8,298 nucleotides of DNA from Bacteroidales bacterium UBA1182 (GTDB lineage Bacteria > Bacteroidota > Bacteroidia > Bacteroidales > Bacteroidaceae). The translations under genes and the position numbers were made by a program. The notes under the pieces are model-generated. The model had not been told where the DNA came from. It worked only from the letters and a program-made list of their open reading frames with translations, and searched no databases. Positions 1-7,017 of this stretch are shown here, piece after piece. The DNA lies in contig DBYQ01000089.1 of NCBI GenBank assembly GCA_002310015.1, positions 22,850-31,147 on the forward strand, read 5' to 3'. Position 1 is the first letter of the stretch; every line of letters begins with the position of its first letter.

Positions 1-1490
1 ATCTCCTCCATGTTCTGGGGCAGGGGTACAACAACCTTCAGATGATCGGGGTCAACGCCTATGCCACGGCAGATAGCCTCAAACTTGTTGGTGCCGGCAC
101 TGTCCTGTCCGCCGGTCATACCGGTGGTGAGGTTATCGGATATGATGATTGTGATGGGAGAGTTCTCATTGACTGCATCAAGCAGGCCGGTCATACCGGA
201 GTGGGTGAATGTGCTGTCACCTATGATGGCAACTGCGGGGAACACGCCTGCATCGGCGGCACCCTTGGCCATGGTGATGCTGGCACCCATATCAACGGTA
301 CTGTCAAGAGCCTGGAACGGAGGCAGGGCGCCAAGTGTATAGCAACCTATGTCACCGAATACCTTTGAGTCCTTGTAATCCTTGAGCACAATGTTGATGG
401 CCTCATATACTGAGCGGTGACCGCAACCCTGGCAGAGGGCGGGCGGACGTGCCACAACATTCTTGGCAACCTCCGGATGCGGCAGCGGAGCCAGACCCAG
501 AGCTGTCTTTACGATATCGGGATTGAGTTCACCCTGACGGGGCAATTCACCGGTCAAACGGCCGATTATCTTGCAGTCAGACGGCAGGATACCTGCTACC
601 TGCTCCTCAACAAAGGGCTGACCGTCCTCAATTACCATGATAGAGTCACACTGCTCGGCCATGGTGCGGATGGTCTCAGTAGGTATGGGGTATTGTGAAA
701 TCTTCAAGACAGGGAACGGGATACCCTCAGGATAGCACTCTGAAAGGTAGTTGTAGGCGTTACCGCAGGCAATGGCACCCATCTTGTAGCGCTTGGCCTC
801 TGCCTTGAAACTGTTGAACGGTGACTCAACAGAGAGACGCATGATCTCAGGCTGACGCTCCAGCAGTGAAGCGTAGCGGCGCTTTGCGTTTACAGGCAGC
901 AGCACCCAGTCACGGTTGCCCGATACGGGGTTCAGGGCGTTCTGCTCACGCTTGGGTTTCATTGTGACAACGGCACGTGAGTGGGCCAGACGTGTAACGG
1001 TACGCATCAGGACAGGCAGCTTGAGGCTCTCAGAGAGGTCATAGGCGTATGACATCATATCATATGCCTCCTGCTGTGATGAGGGCTCAATTACGGGTAT
1101 CAGGGCAAATTTGCCGTAGAAACGGGTGTCCTGCTCATCCTGAGAGGAGTGCATTGAGGGGTCATCGGCAACGAGGACTATAAGACCGCCGTTCACTCCG
1201 GTGATTGATGAGTTTACAAACGGGTCTGCAGCCACGTTCATGCCAACGTGTTTCATACATACCAGTGCACGCTTGCCTGCAAAAGACATACCTAAAGCAG
1301 CCTCCATGGCTGTCTTCTCATTGGTGCACCAGCGATTGTGTATCTTCTCGGCAGGGTTCTTCTTGCAGTAACCCTGTATGTATTCAGTGATTTCAGTAGA
1401 GGGTGTACCGGGATAAGCATATACTCCGCTCAGTCCGGCATCAATGGCACCCTGTGCTATGGCTTCATCGCCAAGTAATAGTTTTTTCAT
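1..1490 (-). CDS. iorA: Indolepyruvate:ferredoxin oxidoreductase, alpha subunit (3' end outside window)
   Basis: The thiamine-diphosphate (TPP) subunit of the cytoplasmic enzyme that interconverts arylpyruvates (indolepyruvate, phenylpyruvate, hydroxyphenylpyruvate) with aryl-acetyl-CoA plus CO2, using ferredoxin. I translated 496 residues from ATG at 1490; the frame stays open to base 3, so the C-terminus is missing. The N-terminal PFOR-type pyrimidine-binding domain shows YPGTPSTEITE (26-36), CTNEKTAMEAALG (55-67) and a DDPSMHSSQDEQD stretch (109-121). The C-terminal TPP domain shows CQGCGHR (353-359), FGDIGCYTLG (378-387) and the GDS...SDN metal/TPP motif (424-426, 451-453). Archaeal IorA ends in an 8Fe-8S ferredoxin domain; whether this one does cannot be seen. 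It starts 7 bp after the symporter stop, so it shares that transcript. The beta subunit iorB is expected just past the left edge. Substrate preference within the arylpyruvates is inferred, not shown. Confidence 0.93.
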   Translation of the reverse strand, partial: MKKLLLGDEAIAQGAIDAGLSGVYAYPGTPSTEITEYIQGYCKKNPAEKIHNRWCTNEKTAMEAALGMSFAGKRALVCMKHVGMNVAADPFVNSSITGVNGGLIVLVADDPSMHSSQDEQDTRFYGKFALIPVIEPSSQQEAYDMMSYAYDLSESLKLPVLMRTVTRLAHSRAVVTMKPKREQNALNPVSGNRDWVLLPVNAKRRYASLLERQPEIMRLSVESPFNSFKAEAKRYKMGAIACGNAYNYLSECYPEGIPFPVLKISQYPIPTETIRTMAEQCDSIMVIEDGQPFVEEQVAGILPSDCKIIGRLTGELPRQGELNPDIVKTALGLAPLPHPEVAKNVVARPPALCQGCGHRSVYEAINIVLKDYKDSKVFGDIGCYTLGALPPFQALDSTVDMGASITMAKGAADAGVFPAVAIIGDSTFTHSGMTGLLDAVNENSPITIIISDNLTTGMTGGQDSAGTNKFEAICRGIGVDPDHLKVVVPLPQNMEE

Positions 1491-1497
1491 ATATCAA

Positions 1498-3075
1498 TTA
1501 TTTGTTTTCTGCGTCCATAAGTGAGGTCGATGCACGTACTGTAACCTCACGGTTGTAGCAGCTGAACATCTTGTCAACGCTCTCCTTCTCCTTGACAGAG
1601 GAAAAGAGGCTTACTATAGGAACTATAATCAAACCGGCTACCATTGAGAGCACACCTGCGTTGATGGGTGAACTGAAGTAGGGGCTGATGAATGTGGTGC
1701 CGGTGAATGTTCCGTACATGCAACCGCACATGATAGCTACGCCTACAATGAAACTTGCCCAAACAGATGCCTTGGTGGTCTTCTTCCAGTACAGACCATA
1801 GAGGAACGGAGCAAGGAATGCACCTGCCAGAGCACCCCAGGATATACCCATGAGCTGAGCTATGAATGTAACGGAGCTCTTGGCCTGGATGATAGCCAGT
1901 ACTGATGACACTGCTATGAAGAATACAACCAGCAAGCGGATTGAGAGCAACTGTGATTTCTCACTCATCTGCTTGCCGCCTTTAGCCATGGCAGGCTTGA
2001 TGATATCAAGGGTAAGTGTTGAACCTGAAGTGAGAACCAGTGATGAGAGGGTTGACATTGATGCTGAAAGCACCAGGATGATAACAACACCTATCATAAG
2101 GTCCGGCAAAGTCTGAAGCATGGATGGTACGATGCTGTCGTAGATGGGGCCTTTTGGTCCGAATTCGATGACATCACCGTACAGACGACCAAAACCGCCC
2201 AGGAAGTAGCAACCGCCTGCCACGATGATGGCAAAGAAGGTTGAGATGAAGGTTCCCTTGCGGATAGCGGCCTCATCACGGATGGCGTAGAACTTACCTA
2301 CCATCTGGGGCAGACCCCATGTGCCGAGTGAGGTAAGCAGCACAACACCCAGCAGGTATATGGGTTGCGGGCCGAAGAAAGATGTAAAGGCTCCGTTCAA
2401 TCCGGGTGCAGCCTCGCTGGGAATCTGTGACATCTTCTCAATTGCTGCGGTGAAACCGCCGTTTCCATTCAGTACGGATATGATAACGGCAACTATACCC
2501 ACCAGCATGATCATACCTTGTATGAAGTCATTTATGGCGGTGGCCATGTAACCTCCCACCAGCACGTAAACACCGGTCAGTATGGCCATTCCAAGTACGC
2601 ACCAACTGTAGTCAATGCCGAATGAGAGTCCGAACAGACGTGACAGACCGTTATAAAGTGATGCGGTATAAGGAATAAGGAATACGAATACTATTACTGA
2701 TGCAGCCACCTTGAGAGCCTCAGAGTTGAAACGCTGTCCAAAGAAATCAGGCATTGTGGCACTCTTGAGATACTGTGTCATAAGGCGTGTACGGCGGCCC
2801 AGGATTCTCCATGCCAGCAGTGAACCGATAATGGCGTTACCAAGTCCTATCCATGTAGCGGAAAGACCGTACTTCCAGCCGAACTGACCTGCGTAACCTA
2901 CAAATATTACGGCCGAAAAATATGATGTACCGAAAGCAAAGGCTGTAAGCCATGAGCCAACCTTACGGTCACCCAAAACAAATCCCTGTACATTGTTTGC
3001 GGTTTTACGGCAATAGATTCCTACGCCTATCATTACGGCGAAAAACAGTATAAGAATCAGAATTTTCAAAAACAT
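1498..3075 (-). CDS. Sodium:solute symporter (SSS/PutP family), candidate aromatic-acid carrier
   Basis: A 525-residue inner-membrane Na+-coupled transporter of the solute:sodium symporter family, of normal length for a 13-14-helix member. It opens with a hydrophobic helix (about 3-21), followed by the conserved GTSYFSAVIFVGYAG segment (49-63). Further landmarks are TMPDFFGQRF (107-116), the family stretch GGYMATAINDFIQGMIML (174-191), GTWGLPQMVGKFYAIRD (251-267) and the serine/threonine-rich helix SASMSTLSSLVLTSGS (337-352), where PutP and vSGLT coordinate Na+. A basic, polar tail follows the last helix. The family carries proline, pantothenate, sugars and monocarboxylates, so sequence alone does not name the substrate. 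Its place between the ACT protein (34 bp upstream) and iorA (7 bp downstream) suggests an arylacetate or aromatic amino acid; this is inference. The chosen ATG is directly followed by the first membrane helix. Confidence 0.9.
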   Translation of the reverse strand: MFLKILILILFFAVMIGVGIYCRKTANNVQGFVLGDRKVGSWLTAFAFGTSYFSAVIFVGYAGQFGWKYGLSATWIGLGNAIIGSLLAWRILGRRTRLMTQYLKSATMPDFFGQRFNSEALKVAASVIVFVFLIPYTASLYNGLSRLFGLSFGIDYSWCVLGMAILTGVYVLVGGYMATAINDFIQGMIMLVGIVAVIISVLNGNGGFTAAIEKMSQIPSEAAPGLNGAFTSFFGPQPIYLLGVVLLTSLGTWGLPQMVGKFYAIRDEAAIRKGTFISTFFAIIVAGGCYFLGGFGRLYGDVIEFGPKGPIYDSIVPSMLQTLPDLMIGVVIILVLSASMSTLSSLVLTSGSTLTLDIIKPAMAKGGKQMSEKSQLLSIRLLVVFFIAVSSVLAIIQAKSSVTFIAQLMGISWGALAGAFLAPFLYGLYWKKTTKASVWASFIVGVAIMCGCMYGTFTGTTFISPYFSSPINAGVLSMVAGLIIVPIVSLFSSVKEKESVDKMFSCYNREVTVRASTSLMDAENK

Positions 3076-3109
3076 GATTGTATGGTTTAAAGGTTAATAA
3101 TAGACTTCT

Positions 3110-3529
3110 TTATTCCCAGCCCTGTATAAGTGTAAGTCCCTTTTCTGTAGCTATACGCTCGGCAATTTCAAGACTGTTGGCGGGACGTATTATGAGCACC
3201 AGCTTGCCGTCCTTGTGGAATGTATATAGGTAGCTTATTGTGCAGCCTCCGGCTGTAAGCGCGTCAATTGCATCAGTAAATGAAGCGGTATCCGGCTCCA
3301 CCTGTATGGCGAGCACTTCATTCATGCTTACCAGGTTGCCCTGATCAGACAGAAGTTGGGCCGCTTTTTTCTGGTCAGATGTAATGAGCCTGAGTATTCC
3401 GAACTCATTTGTGTCAGCAACAGATGCAGCCTGAATCTCTATATTCTCATTCTTGAGTGCGGTAAGGATGTCACTCAGTTTGCCGCGCTGGTTCTCAAGA
3501 AATATGGATATTTGCTTGATGGTCTTCAT
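3110..3529 (-). CDS. Tandem ACT-domain regulatory protein
   Basis: A small soluble protein of 139 residues that is essentially two ACT modules. The first (about 4-70) begins KQISIFLENQRGKLSDI, the typical beta strand followed by a helix-capping N-x-x-G-x-L loop (13-18), and continues through IEIQAASVADT. The second (about 72-137) begins EVLAIQVEPD and carries the weaker GGCTISYLYTFHKDGK segment (94-109). No catalytic domain is attached, so it is not an acetolactate synthase small subunit or other enzyme, although such names are often transferred to it. ACT modules usually bind amino acids and pass an allosteric signal. Stand-alone double-ACT proteins like this often sit beside paaK and ior genes in anaerobes. 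Here it lies 11 bp after paaK, so a role in sensing an aromatic amino acid and tuning the ligase or the oxidoreductase is plausible but inferred. Confidence 0.86.
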   Translation of the reverse strand: MKTIKQISIFLENQRGKLSDILTALKNENIEIQAASVADTNEFGILRLITSDQKKAAQLLSDQGNLVSMNEVLAIQVEPDTASFTDAIDALTAGGCTISYLYTFHKDGKLVLIIRPANSLEIAERIATEKGLTLIQGWE

Positions 3530-3540
3530 AATGTCATTGA

Positions 3541-4842
3541 TTAGTGGTTGTTACGCAAATCATTCACTCTCTTGGCCTTGCCGTCTGACTGCGGGATAAC
3601 GCCTTTGCCTACAAGTTTTACTCTCGGAGTGAGCAGTATCTCATCCTTGAGTCGGCGGGTAATCTCCTTGGTCAGGTTCTGCAGCATGCTGAAATCATCA
3701 GTAGCCTGTGCCAACTCGGCCTCAACGGTCATCTCATCATTGTCACCTACGGTCTCAATGGTGATCAGGTAGTCACTGGCCAGCTCGGGGAACTGCATCA
3801 GTATCTTTTCAATCTGTATGGGGTAGATGTTTACACCCTTTACTATCATCATGTCGTCGCTGCGGCCCTGGAAACGTGCCAGACGCTTGTGGGTACGTCC
3901 GCAGGGGCAGTCACCAGGCAGGATGCGGGTAAGGTCACGTGTGCGGTAGCGGAACAGCGGCATCGCCTCACGGTTCAGTGTAGTGAGAACCAGTTCGCCC
4001 AGCTCTCCTTCCGGAACGGGTTCCAGAGTTACGGGGTCAAGTATCTCTACAATGTAGTTGTCCTCCCAGATGTGCATTCCGTTCTGCTCCTGGCACTCAA
4101 TGGCTACGCCGGGGCCGCACATCTCACTCATGCCGAAGTTGTTGTAGGCCTTGGCGCCCCAGATCTCCTCAATACGCTTGCGCTGTGCCTCAGAGTGTGG
4201 CTCGGCACCGATAATGAGGGTATGTACTGTTGTATTGCGCGGGTCGATGCCCTCCTCCTCAAAAGCAGCAGCCAGACGTGTGGCATAACTGGGTATGCAG
4301 TGCAGTGCTGTGGTGCCAAAGTCAGTGATGAACTTTACATGGCGCTTGCTGTTACCTGCACCAGCAGGAACGGTAAGAGCACCCAGACGTTCTGCGGCAT
4401 ACTGTATGCCCAGACCGCCGGTAAACATTCCGTAACCTGATGTGTTCTGTATGATGTCGGTGTTACGCAGACCTATGCAGTACATGGAGCGTGCCATGGC
4501 ATCGGCCCACTGATCAAGGTCTTTCTGTGAATGGAGAATTACGGTAGGGTTGCCTGTGGTACCACTAGACGAGTGCAGGCGTACAACCTTCTCCAGAGGA
4601 ATAGACTTGATTCCGAAAGGATAGGTGGCACGCAGGTCGTTCTTGGTGGTGAACGGGAACCGCTTTATATCCTCAACGGATTTGATACTCTCCGGGGTGA
4701 TACCCAGCTCTTTGAATTTGGGAGCATAAAATTTGCTTCCCATTGCAATCTCTACGGTTTTCTTGAGACGCTCCACCTGCAGTTTTTCAAGCTGCTTGCG
4801 TGGCATGGTCTCAATCTCTTCATTCCAGTACTTGCTGTTCAT
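3541..4842 (-). CDS. paaK: Phenylacetate-CoA ligase (arylacetate-CoA ligase)
   Basis: A cytoplasmic adenylate-forming enzyme of the ANL superfamily: phenylacetate (or a related arylacetate) + ATP + CoA gives the acyl-CoA + AMP + PPi. The 433 residues match the usual PaaK length. Visible motifs are the phosphate-binding loop HSSSGTTGNPT (90-100), the aromatic/acid motif YNNFGMSEMCGPG (233-245), YRTRDLT (299-305), and a cysteine pair in CPCGRTH (312-318), common in this family. GRSDDMMIVKGVNIYP (326-341) follows at the hinge to the C-terminal domain, and the A10-type GKAKRV (421-426) has the likely adenylation lysine at 422. It is the first gene of the left-hand cluster, behind a candidate promoter. 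Linkage to iorA indicates that its CoA ester feeds, or is fed by, the arylpyruvate:ferredoxin oxidoreductase rather than the aerobic paa ring-epoxidation pathway, none of whose genes are visible. Confidence 0.94.
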   Translation of the reverse strand: MNSKYWNEEIETMPRKQLEKLQVERLKKTVEIAMGSKFYAPKFKELGITPESIKSVEDIKRFPFTTKNDLRATYPFGIKSIPLEKVVRLHSSSGTTGNPTVILHSQKDLDQWADAMARSMYCIGLRNTDIIQNTSGYGMFTGGLGIQYAAERLGALTVPAGAGNSKRHVKFITDFGTTALHCIPSYATRLAAAFEEEGIDPRNTTVHTLIIGAEPHSEAQRKRIEEIWGAKAYNNFGMSEMCGPGVAIECQEQNGMHIWEDNYIVEILDPVTLEPVPEGELGELVLTTLNREAMPLFRYRTRDLTRILPGDCPCGRTHKRLARFQGRSDDMMIVKGVNIYPIQIEKILMQFPELASDYLITIETVGDNDEMTVEAELAQATDDFSMLQNLTKEITRRLKDEILLTPRVKLVGKGVIPQSDGKAKRVNDLRNNH

Positions 4843-4872
4843 TGTTTATATTTTTTTGTTATCGTTTTCTTC

Positions 4873-4883
4873 TTGCGGCGCAA
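4873..4883. repeat. Small perfect inverted repeat at the predicted paaK transcription start
   Basis: TTGC-GGC-GCAA is a perfect 4-bp inverted repeat around a 3-base centre, overlapping the downstream half of the candidate -7 box. It could be a small operator or a leader hairpin, but TTTGC/GCAA palindromes at this position seem frequent at Bacteroidales promoters, so it may simply be promoter composition. It is too short, and has no U-tract in the right place, to be a terminator. Confidence 0.35.
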
Positions 4884-4912
4884 ATTTACAGTATTTTATC
4901 AAGTTCTTCAAG
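4875..4912 (-). promoter_or_regulatory. Candidate Bacteroidetes-type promoter of the paaK cluster
   Basis: On the minus strand, TAAATTTG (4888 to 4881) matches the Bacteroidetes -7 consensus TAnnTTTG exactly. Twenty bases further upstream lies CTTG (4912 to 4909), close to the -33 TTG/TTTG element, at the expected 19-21-base spacing. Transcription would begin near 4875, giving a leader of about 30 bases before the paaK ATG. The -7 box overlaps the TAA stop of the upstream lipoprotein gene. It is a match to short, degenerate motifs, so it remains a prediction; read-through from the cysS unit is also possible, since no terminator is visible between the two units. Confidence 0.45.
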
Positions 4913-5605
4913 CAGATACTCTTTACCTTTATCGCTAAGTCCTACATAGTAGCGCAGAGGCTCATCGCTTGTGACACCTTTTGATACAAACACGCAGCCT
5001 ATTTCTTCATTAAATTTCTTTTCTTCCAAAAGGGGCATGATGATTATAGCGGTTACACCGTTGGGATATTCTACTGCATAACCCTTTTCCAGTTCGGAAA
5101 CCGTACCTGTTCCTGCGGAATTAATGCCGGCAGCTACATTCAAAAGTTCAAATGCACCGGTGTAGTAGTCAATGACAGCCATAATAGGACTGTCGCGGAA
5201 CAAGGTTATCTGCTTGTCAAAAGAGACGGGCGCATCATATAACTCCCATTGGTCATGACGCAGATGTAAAACCATCCTGTCATCTGTCTGCATCATTATC
5301 TCTGCCTTGCTGTATCCGTCTTTATTCTTGTATAATCCTGATGTACCCAATGGGCATGATGCTCCGTAACCCAGTATATCTGTGCCTGGCATTTGGATAG
5401 TCCGGCCGTTCTCACATTTAAGGTATGCCGTGAATCCCAGATTATCATTCCTCTTGCCGTTTGAGTTCATGTCTGTCTGGAACTTTATGATTCCATTGTT
5501 CCAGGAGACTTTGTCTTTGCGGATCTGGAAATTGAATCCTTTTTCTATGTGACTACAGCCCAAGAGTACAGAGACTGCCAACACTATTATAAGTATCTTT
5601 TTCAT
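4886..5605 (-). CDS. Small lipoprotein of uncertain function, possibly DUF4861-like
   Basis: A 239-residue exported protein. The first 17 residues form a lipoprotein signal: MKK, then a hydrophobic core, then the lipobox LLGC with Cys17 as the lipidated residue. The mature part looks beta-rich and lacks further membrane segments. The stretch TDILGYGASCPLG (75-87), a central RDSPIMAVIDYYTG segment (about 137-150) and AAGINSAGTG (158-167) resemble, by eye, the beta-sandwich of DUF4861 proteins, which occur in Bacteroidetes near polysaccharide-degradation genes. It is much shorter than typical DUF4861 members and has no carbohydrate locus around it, so I hold that assignment loosely. Its start overlaps the sufE stop in an ATGA, so it is translated from the cysS-sufE transcript. 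The coding sequence looks more A+T-rich than paaK or iorA. I cannot assign a biochemical role. Confidence 0.8.
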   Translation of the reverse strand: MKKILIIVLAVSVLLGCSHIEKGFNFQIRKDKVSWNNGIIKFQTDMNSNGKRNDNLGFTAYLKCENGRTIQMPGTDILGYGASCPLGTSGLYKNKDGYSKAEIMMQTDDRMVLHLRHDQWELYDAPVSFDKQITLFRDSPIMAVIDYYTGAFELLNVAAGINSAGTGTVSELEKGYAVEYPNGVTAIIIMPLLEEKKFNEEIGCVFVSKGVTSDEPLRYYVGLSDKGKEYLLEELDKIL

Positions 5606-6018
5606 TTTTCCGAATAGGCTAAAGCGTAGGTCTTAATCTGTTTGAGCATGGAGAGCAGGCCGTTGCTGCGGGTAGGTGATAGGTGCTGTGTGAGCCCTAT
5701 TTCATCAATGAAATGCACGTCACAGTCCAAAATATCCTTTGGAGTTTGCTCTGAGAGTACTCTAATGAGCAATCCTATCAGTCCTTTGGTTATGATTGCA
5801 TCGCTGTCTGCCTCAAAATGCAGCAGACCGTCCTTGAATTCTGCGTGCAGCCATACTCGGCTCTGGCAGCCGTCTATTAGGTTATCCTCTGTCTTGCAAG
5901 CGGGATCCAGTGGTGGCAGTTCGTTTCCAAGGTCTATTATCATCTGGTATTTGTCCATCCAGTCATCAAATGCGCTGAACTCCTCAATGATATCCTGCTG
6001 TATCTGTTCTGTTGTCAT
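5602..6018 (-). CDS. sufE: SufE-family cysteine desulfuration protein
   Basis: A 138-residue cytoplasmic SufE, about the normal length. SufE takes persulfide sulfur from the cysteine desulfurase SufS and passes it on for Fe-S cluster assembly. The diagnostic region NLIDGCQSRVW (46-56) contains the sulfur-accepting Cys51, and the N-terminal EEFSAFDDWMDKYQ helix and the GNELPPLDP loop (31-39) are also typical. No SufS or SufBCD gene is in the window, so this SufE is separated from its partners. Its ATG overlaps the stop of the upstream glutaminyl cyclase gene (ATGA), and its own stop overlaps the next start in the same manner, indicating translational coupling. Being downstream of cysS, it shares a loose cysteine theme with its operon, but that may be chance. 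Confidence 0.93.
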   Translation of the reverse strand: MTTEQIQQDIIEEFSAFDDWMDKYQMIIDLGNELPPLDPACKTEDNLIDGCQSRVWLHAEFKDGLLHFEADSDAIITKGLIGLLIRVLSEQTPKDILDCDVHFIDEIGLTQHLSPTRSNGLLSMLKQIKTYALAYSEK

Positions 6019-7016
6019 TGTTTCTCGTTGTAGATTACCGTAAGAAGTGTCTTTCCCACTGCTTCCAGTACATTCTTGTCAATATTGTCTATGTTATCTT
6101 GTGTAGTGTGCCAAGTTGGTCCGAATATGCTCTCTTTACATTTAGGCAGGTAGGGGACAATATCTATTGCGGGAATCTTGGTTATGGTATTGATGAAATA
6201 GTGGTCATCAGTTATATAGCCGCCGTCAGACTGTTTAAAGAGTGAACTGTAGCCCAGTGATGCCGCTGTATTCCAAACCTTGTCAACCACCTGCTTCCCG
6301 TACATGACAGAATATTTTTCACGTGCAAACTGAGCGCCCTTGCCACCCACCATGTCAAGAAGTATGGCATAGCGTGCACGGTAACCCTGCTTATGAGGAT
6401 TCTTAGCCCAGTGCTGTGTTCCTAATCCCCAGTATGTCTCCAGGTGATTACCCTTGAAATCAGGTCCCGGCCCCCAATCCTCTGCATCCAGGAAAATGCA
6501 GTCAACACCTATTCCTGGTGCCTTCTTTTGTAGTTGGCGTGCTATCTCAAGAATCACACCTACACCGCTGGCTCCGTCATTTGCTGCGTCAACCGGTTTC
6601 TTCCAGTTGGCATGGTCAGAATCATTATCGGCCCAGGGGCGGCTGTCCCAGTGTGAGCAGAGTATCACGCGGGTGGGGCAGTCAGGGTTATAACTGCCTA
6701 TAATGTTTACACATTTGAGGGTAGTGTTGTCAAAGGTCTTGGTGTCAAAGTTCTGGAGTACAATATCAGCTCCAAAACTGGCCAATCGGGCTGCCAGCCA
6801 GATGCTGCAATCATCGTGAGCCTGGGTGTTGGGTACACGTGGTCCGAAACAGGTCTGTTTCCTTATGAAACTGAAAGCACTGTCAGCGCAGAACTCAACT
6901 GTCGTGGCTGTGGGTTCTGTGTTTTTTGTGGCTGTAACAGTGGCAGTGCCAGCCTTGCGTCCTCCGCAGGAGATAGCCACGAATAGCACTGTCAATATGA
7001 GAGCAGTTCTTTTCAT
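6015..7016 (-). CDS. Type II glutaminyl cyclase (M28-fold) lipoprotein
   Basis: A 333-residue envelope lipoprotein expected to convert N-terminal glutamine of exported proteins to pyroglutamate. I chose ATG 7016, not an in-frame ATG 27 bases upstream inside cysS, because it starts a clean signal peptide (MKRTALILTV...) ending in lipobox AISC with Cys17. All landmarks of animal-type glutaminyl cyclase are visible. SHWDSRPWADND (121-132) is followed by Asp147 in NDGASG, the first zinc ligand. FLDAEDWG (175-182) supplies Glu179 as catalytic acid and Asp180 as ligand. LLDMVGGKG (219-227) carries Asp221, ITDDH (268-272) an active-site aspartate, and TWHTTQDN (301-308) has Trp302 and zinc ligand His303. 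The WHT-x-x-DN signature and WGLGTQHWAKNP favour cyclase over aminopeptidase, although automated annotation may say M28 peptidase. One base separates it from cysS and it overlaps sufE by four. Activity is inferred from these residues. Confidence 0.86.
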   Translation of the reverse strand: MKRTALILTVLFVAISCGGRKAGTATVTATKNTEPTATTVEFCADSAFSFIRKQTCFGPRVPNTQAHDDCSIWLAARLASFGADIVLQNFDTKTFDNTTLKCVNIIGSYNPDCPTRVILCSHWDSRPWADNDSDHANWKKPVDAANDGASGVGVILEIARQLQKKAPGIGVDCIFLDAEDWGPGPDFKGNHLETYWGLGTQHWAKNPHKQGYRARYAILLDMVGGKGAQFAREKYSVMYGKQVVDKVWNTAASLGYSSLFKQSDGGYITDDHYFINTITKIPAIDIVPYLPKCKESIFGPTWHTTQDNIDNIDKNVLEAVGKTLLTVIYNEKQ

Positions 7017-7017
7017 A

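Noticed and set aside
111..199. A 14-base direct repeat, GCCGGTCATACCGG, at 111-124 and 186-199.
   Set aside because: Both copies encode Gly-Met-Thr-Gly turns at conserved places in the TPP domain of IorA; shared codon choice explains the match.
42..698. Several plus-strand open frames of about 90-110 codons near the left edge.
   Set aside because: All are antisense to iorA, whose minus-strand frame is unbroken from 1490 to the window edge with PFOR and TPP motifs in the right order.
3076..3109. A possible internal promoter in the 34-bp gap before the symporter.
   Set aside because: The gap is A+T-rich, but the nearest element has the wrong spacing between TA and TTT and there is no convincing -33 partner.
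3889..4440. A 183-codon open frame on the plus strand opposite paaK.
   Set aside because: It lies wholly inside paaK, whose catalytic motifs are intact on the other strand; the plus-strand product has no recognisable domain, and all neighbours run on the minus strand.
4843..4885. A rho-independent terminator between the lipoprotein gene and paaK.
   Set aside because: The only stem is 4 bp (TTGC/GCAA) and is not directly followed by a U-tract, so it should not stop transcription.
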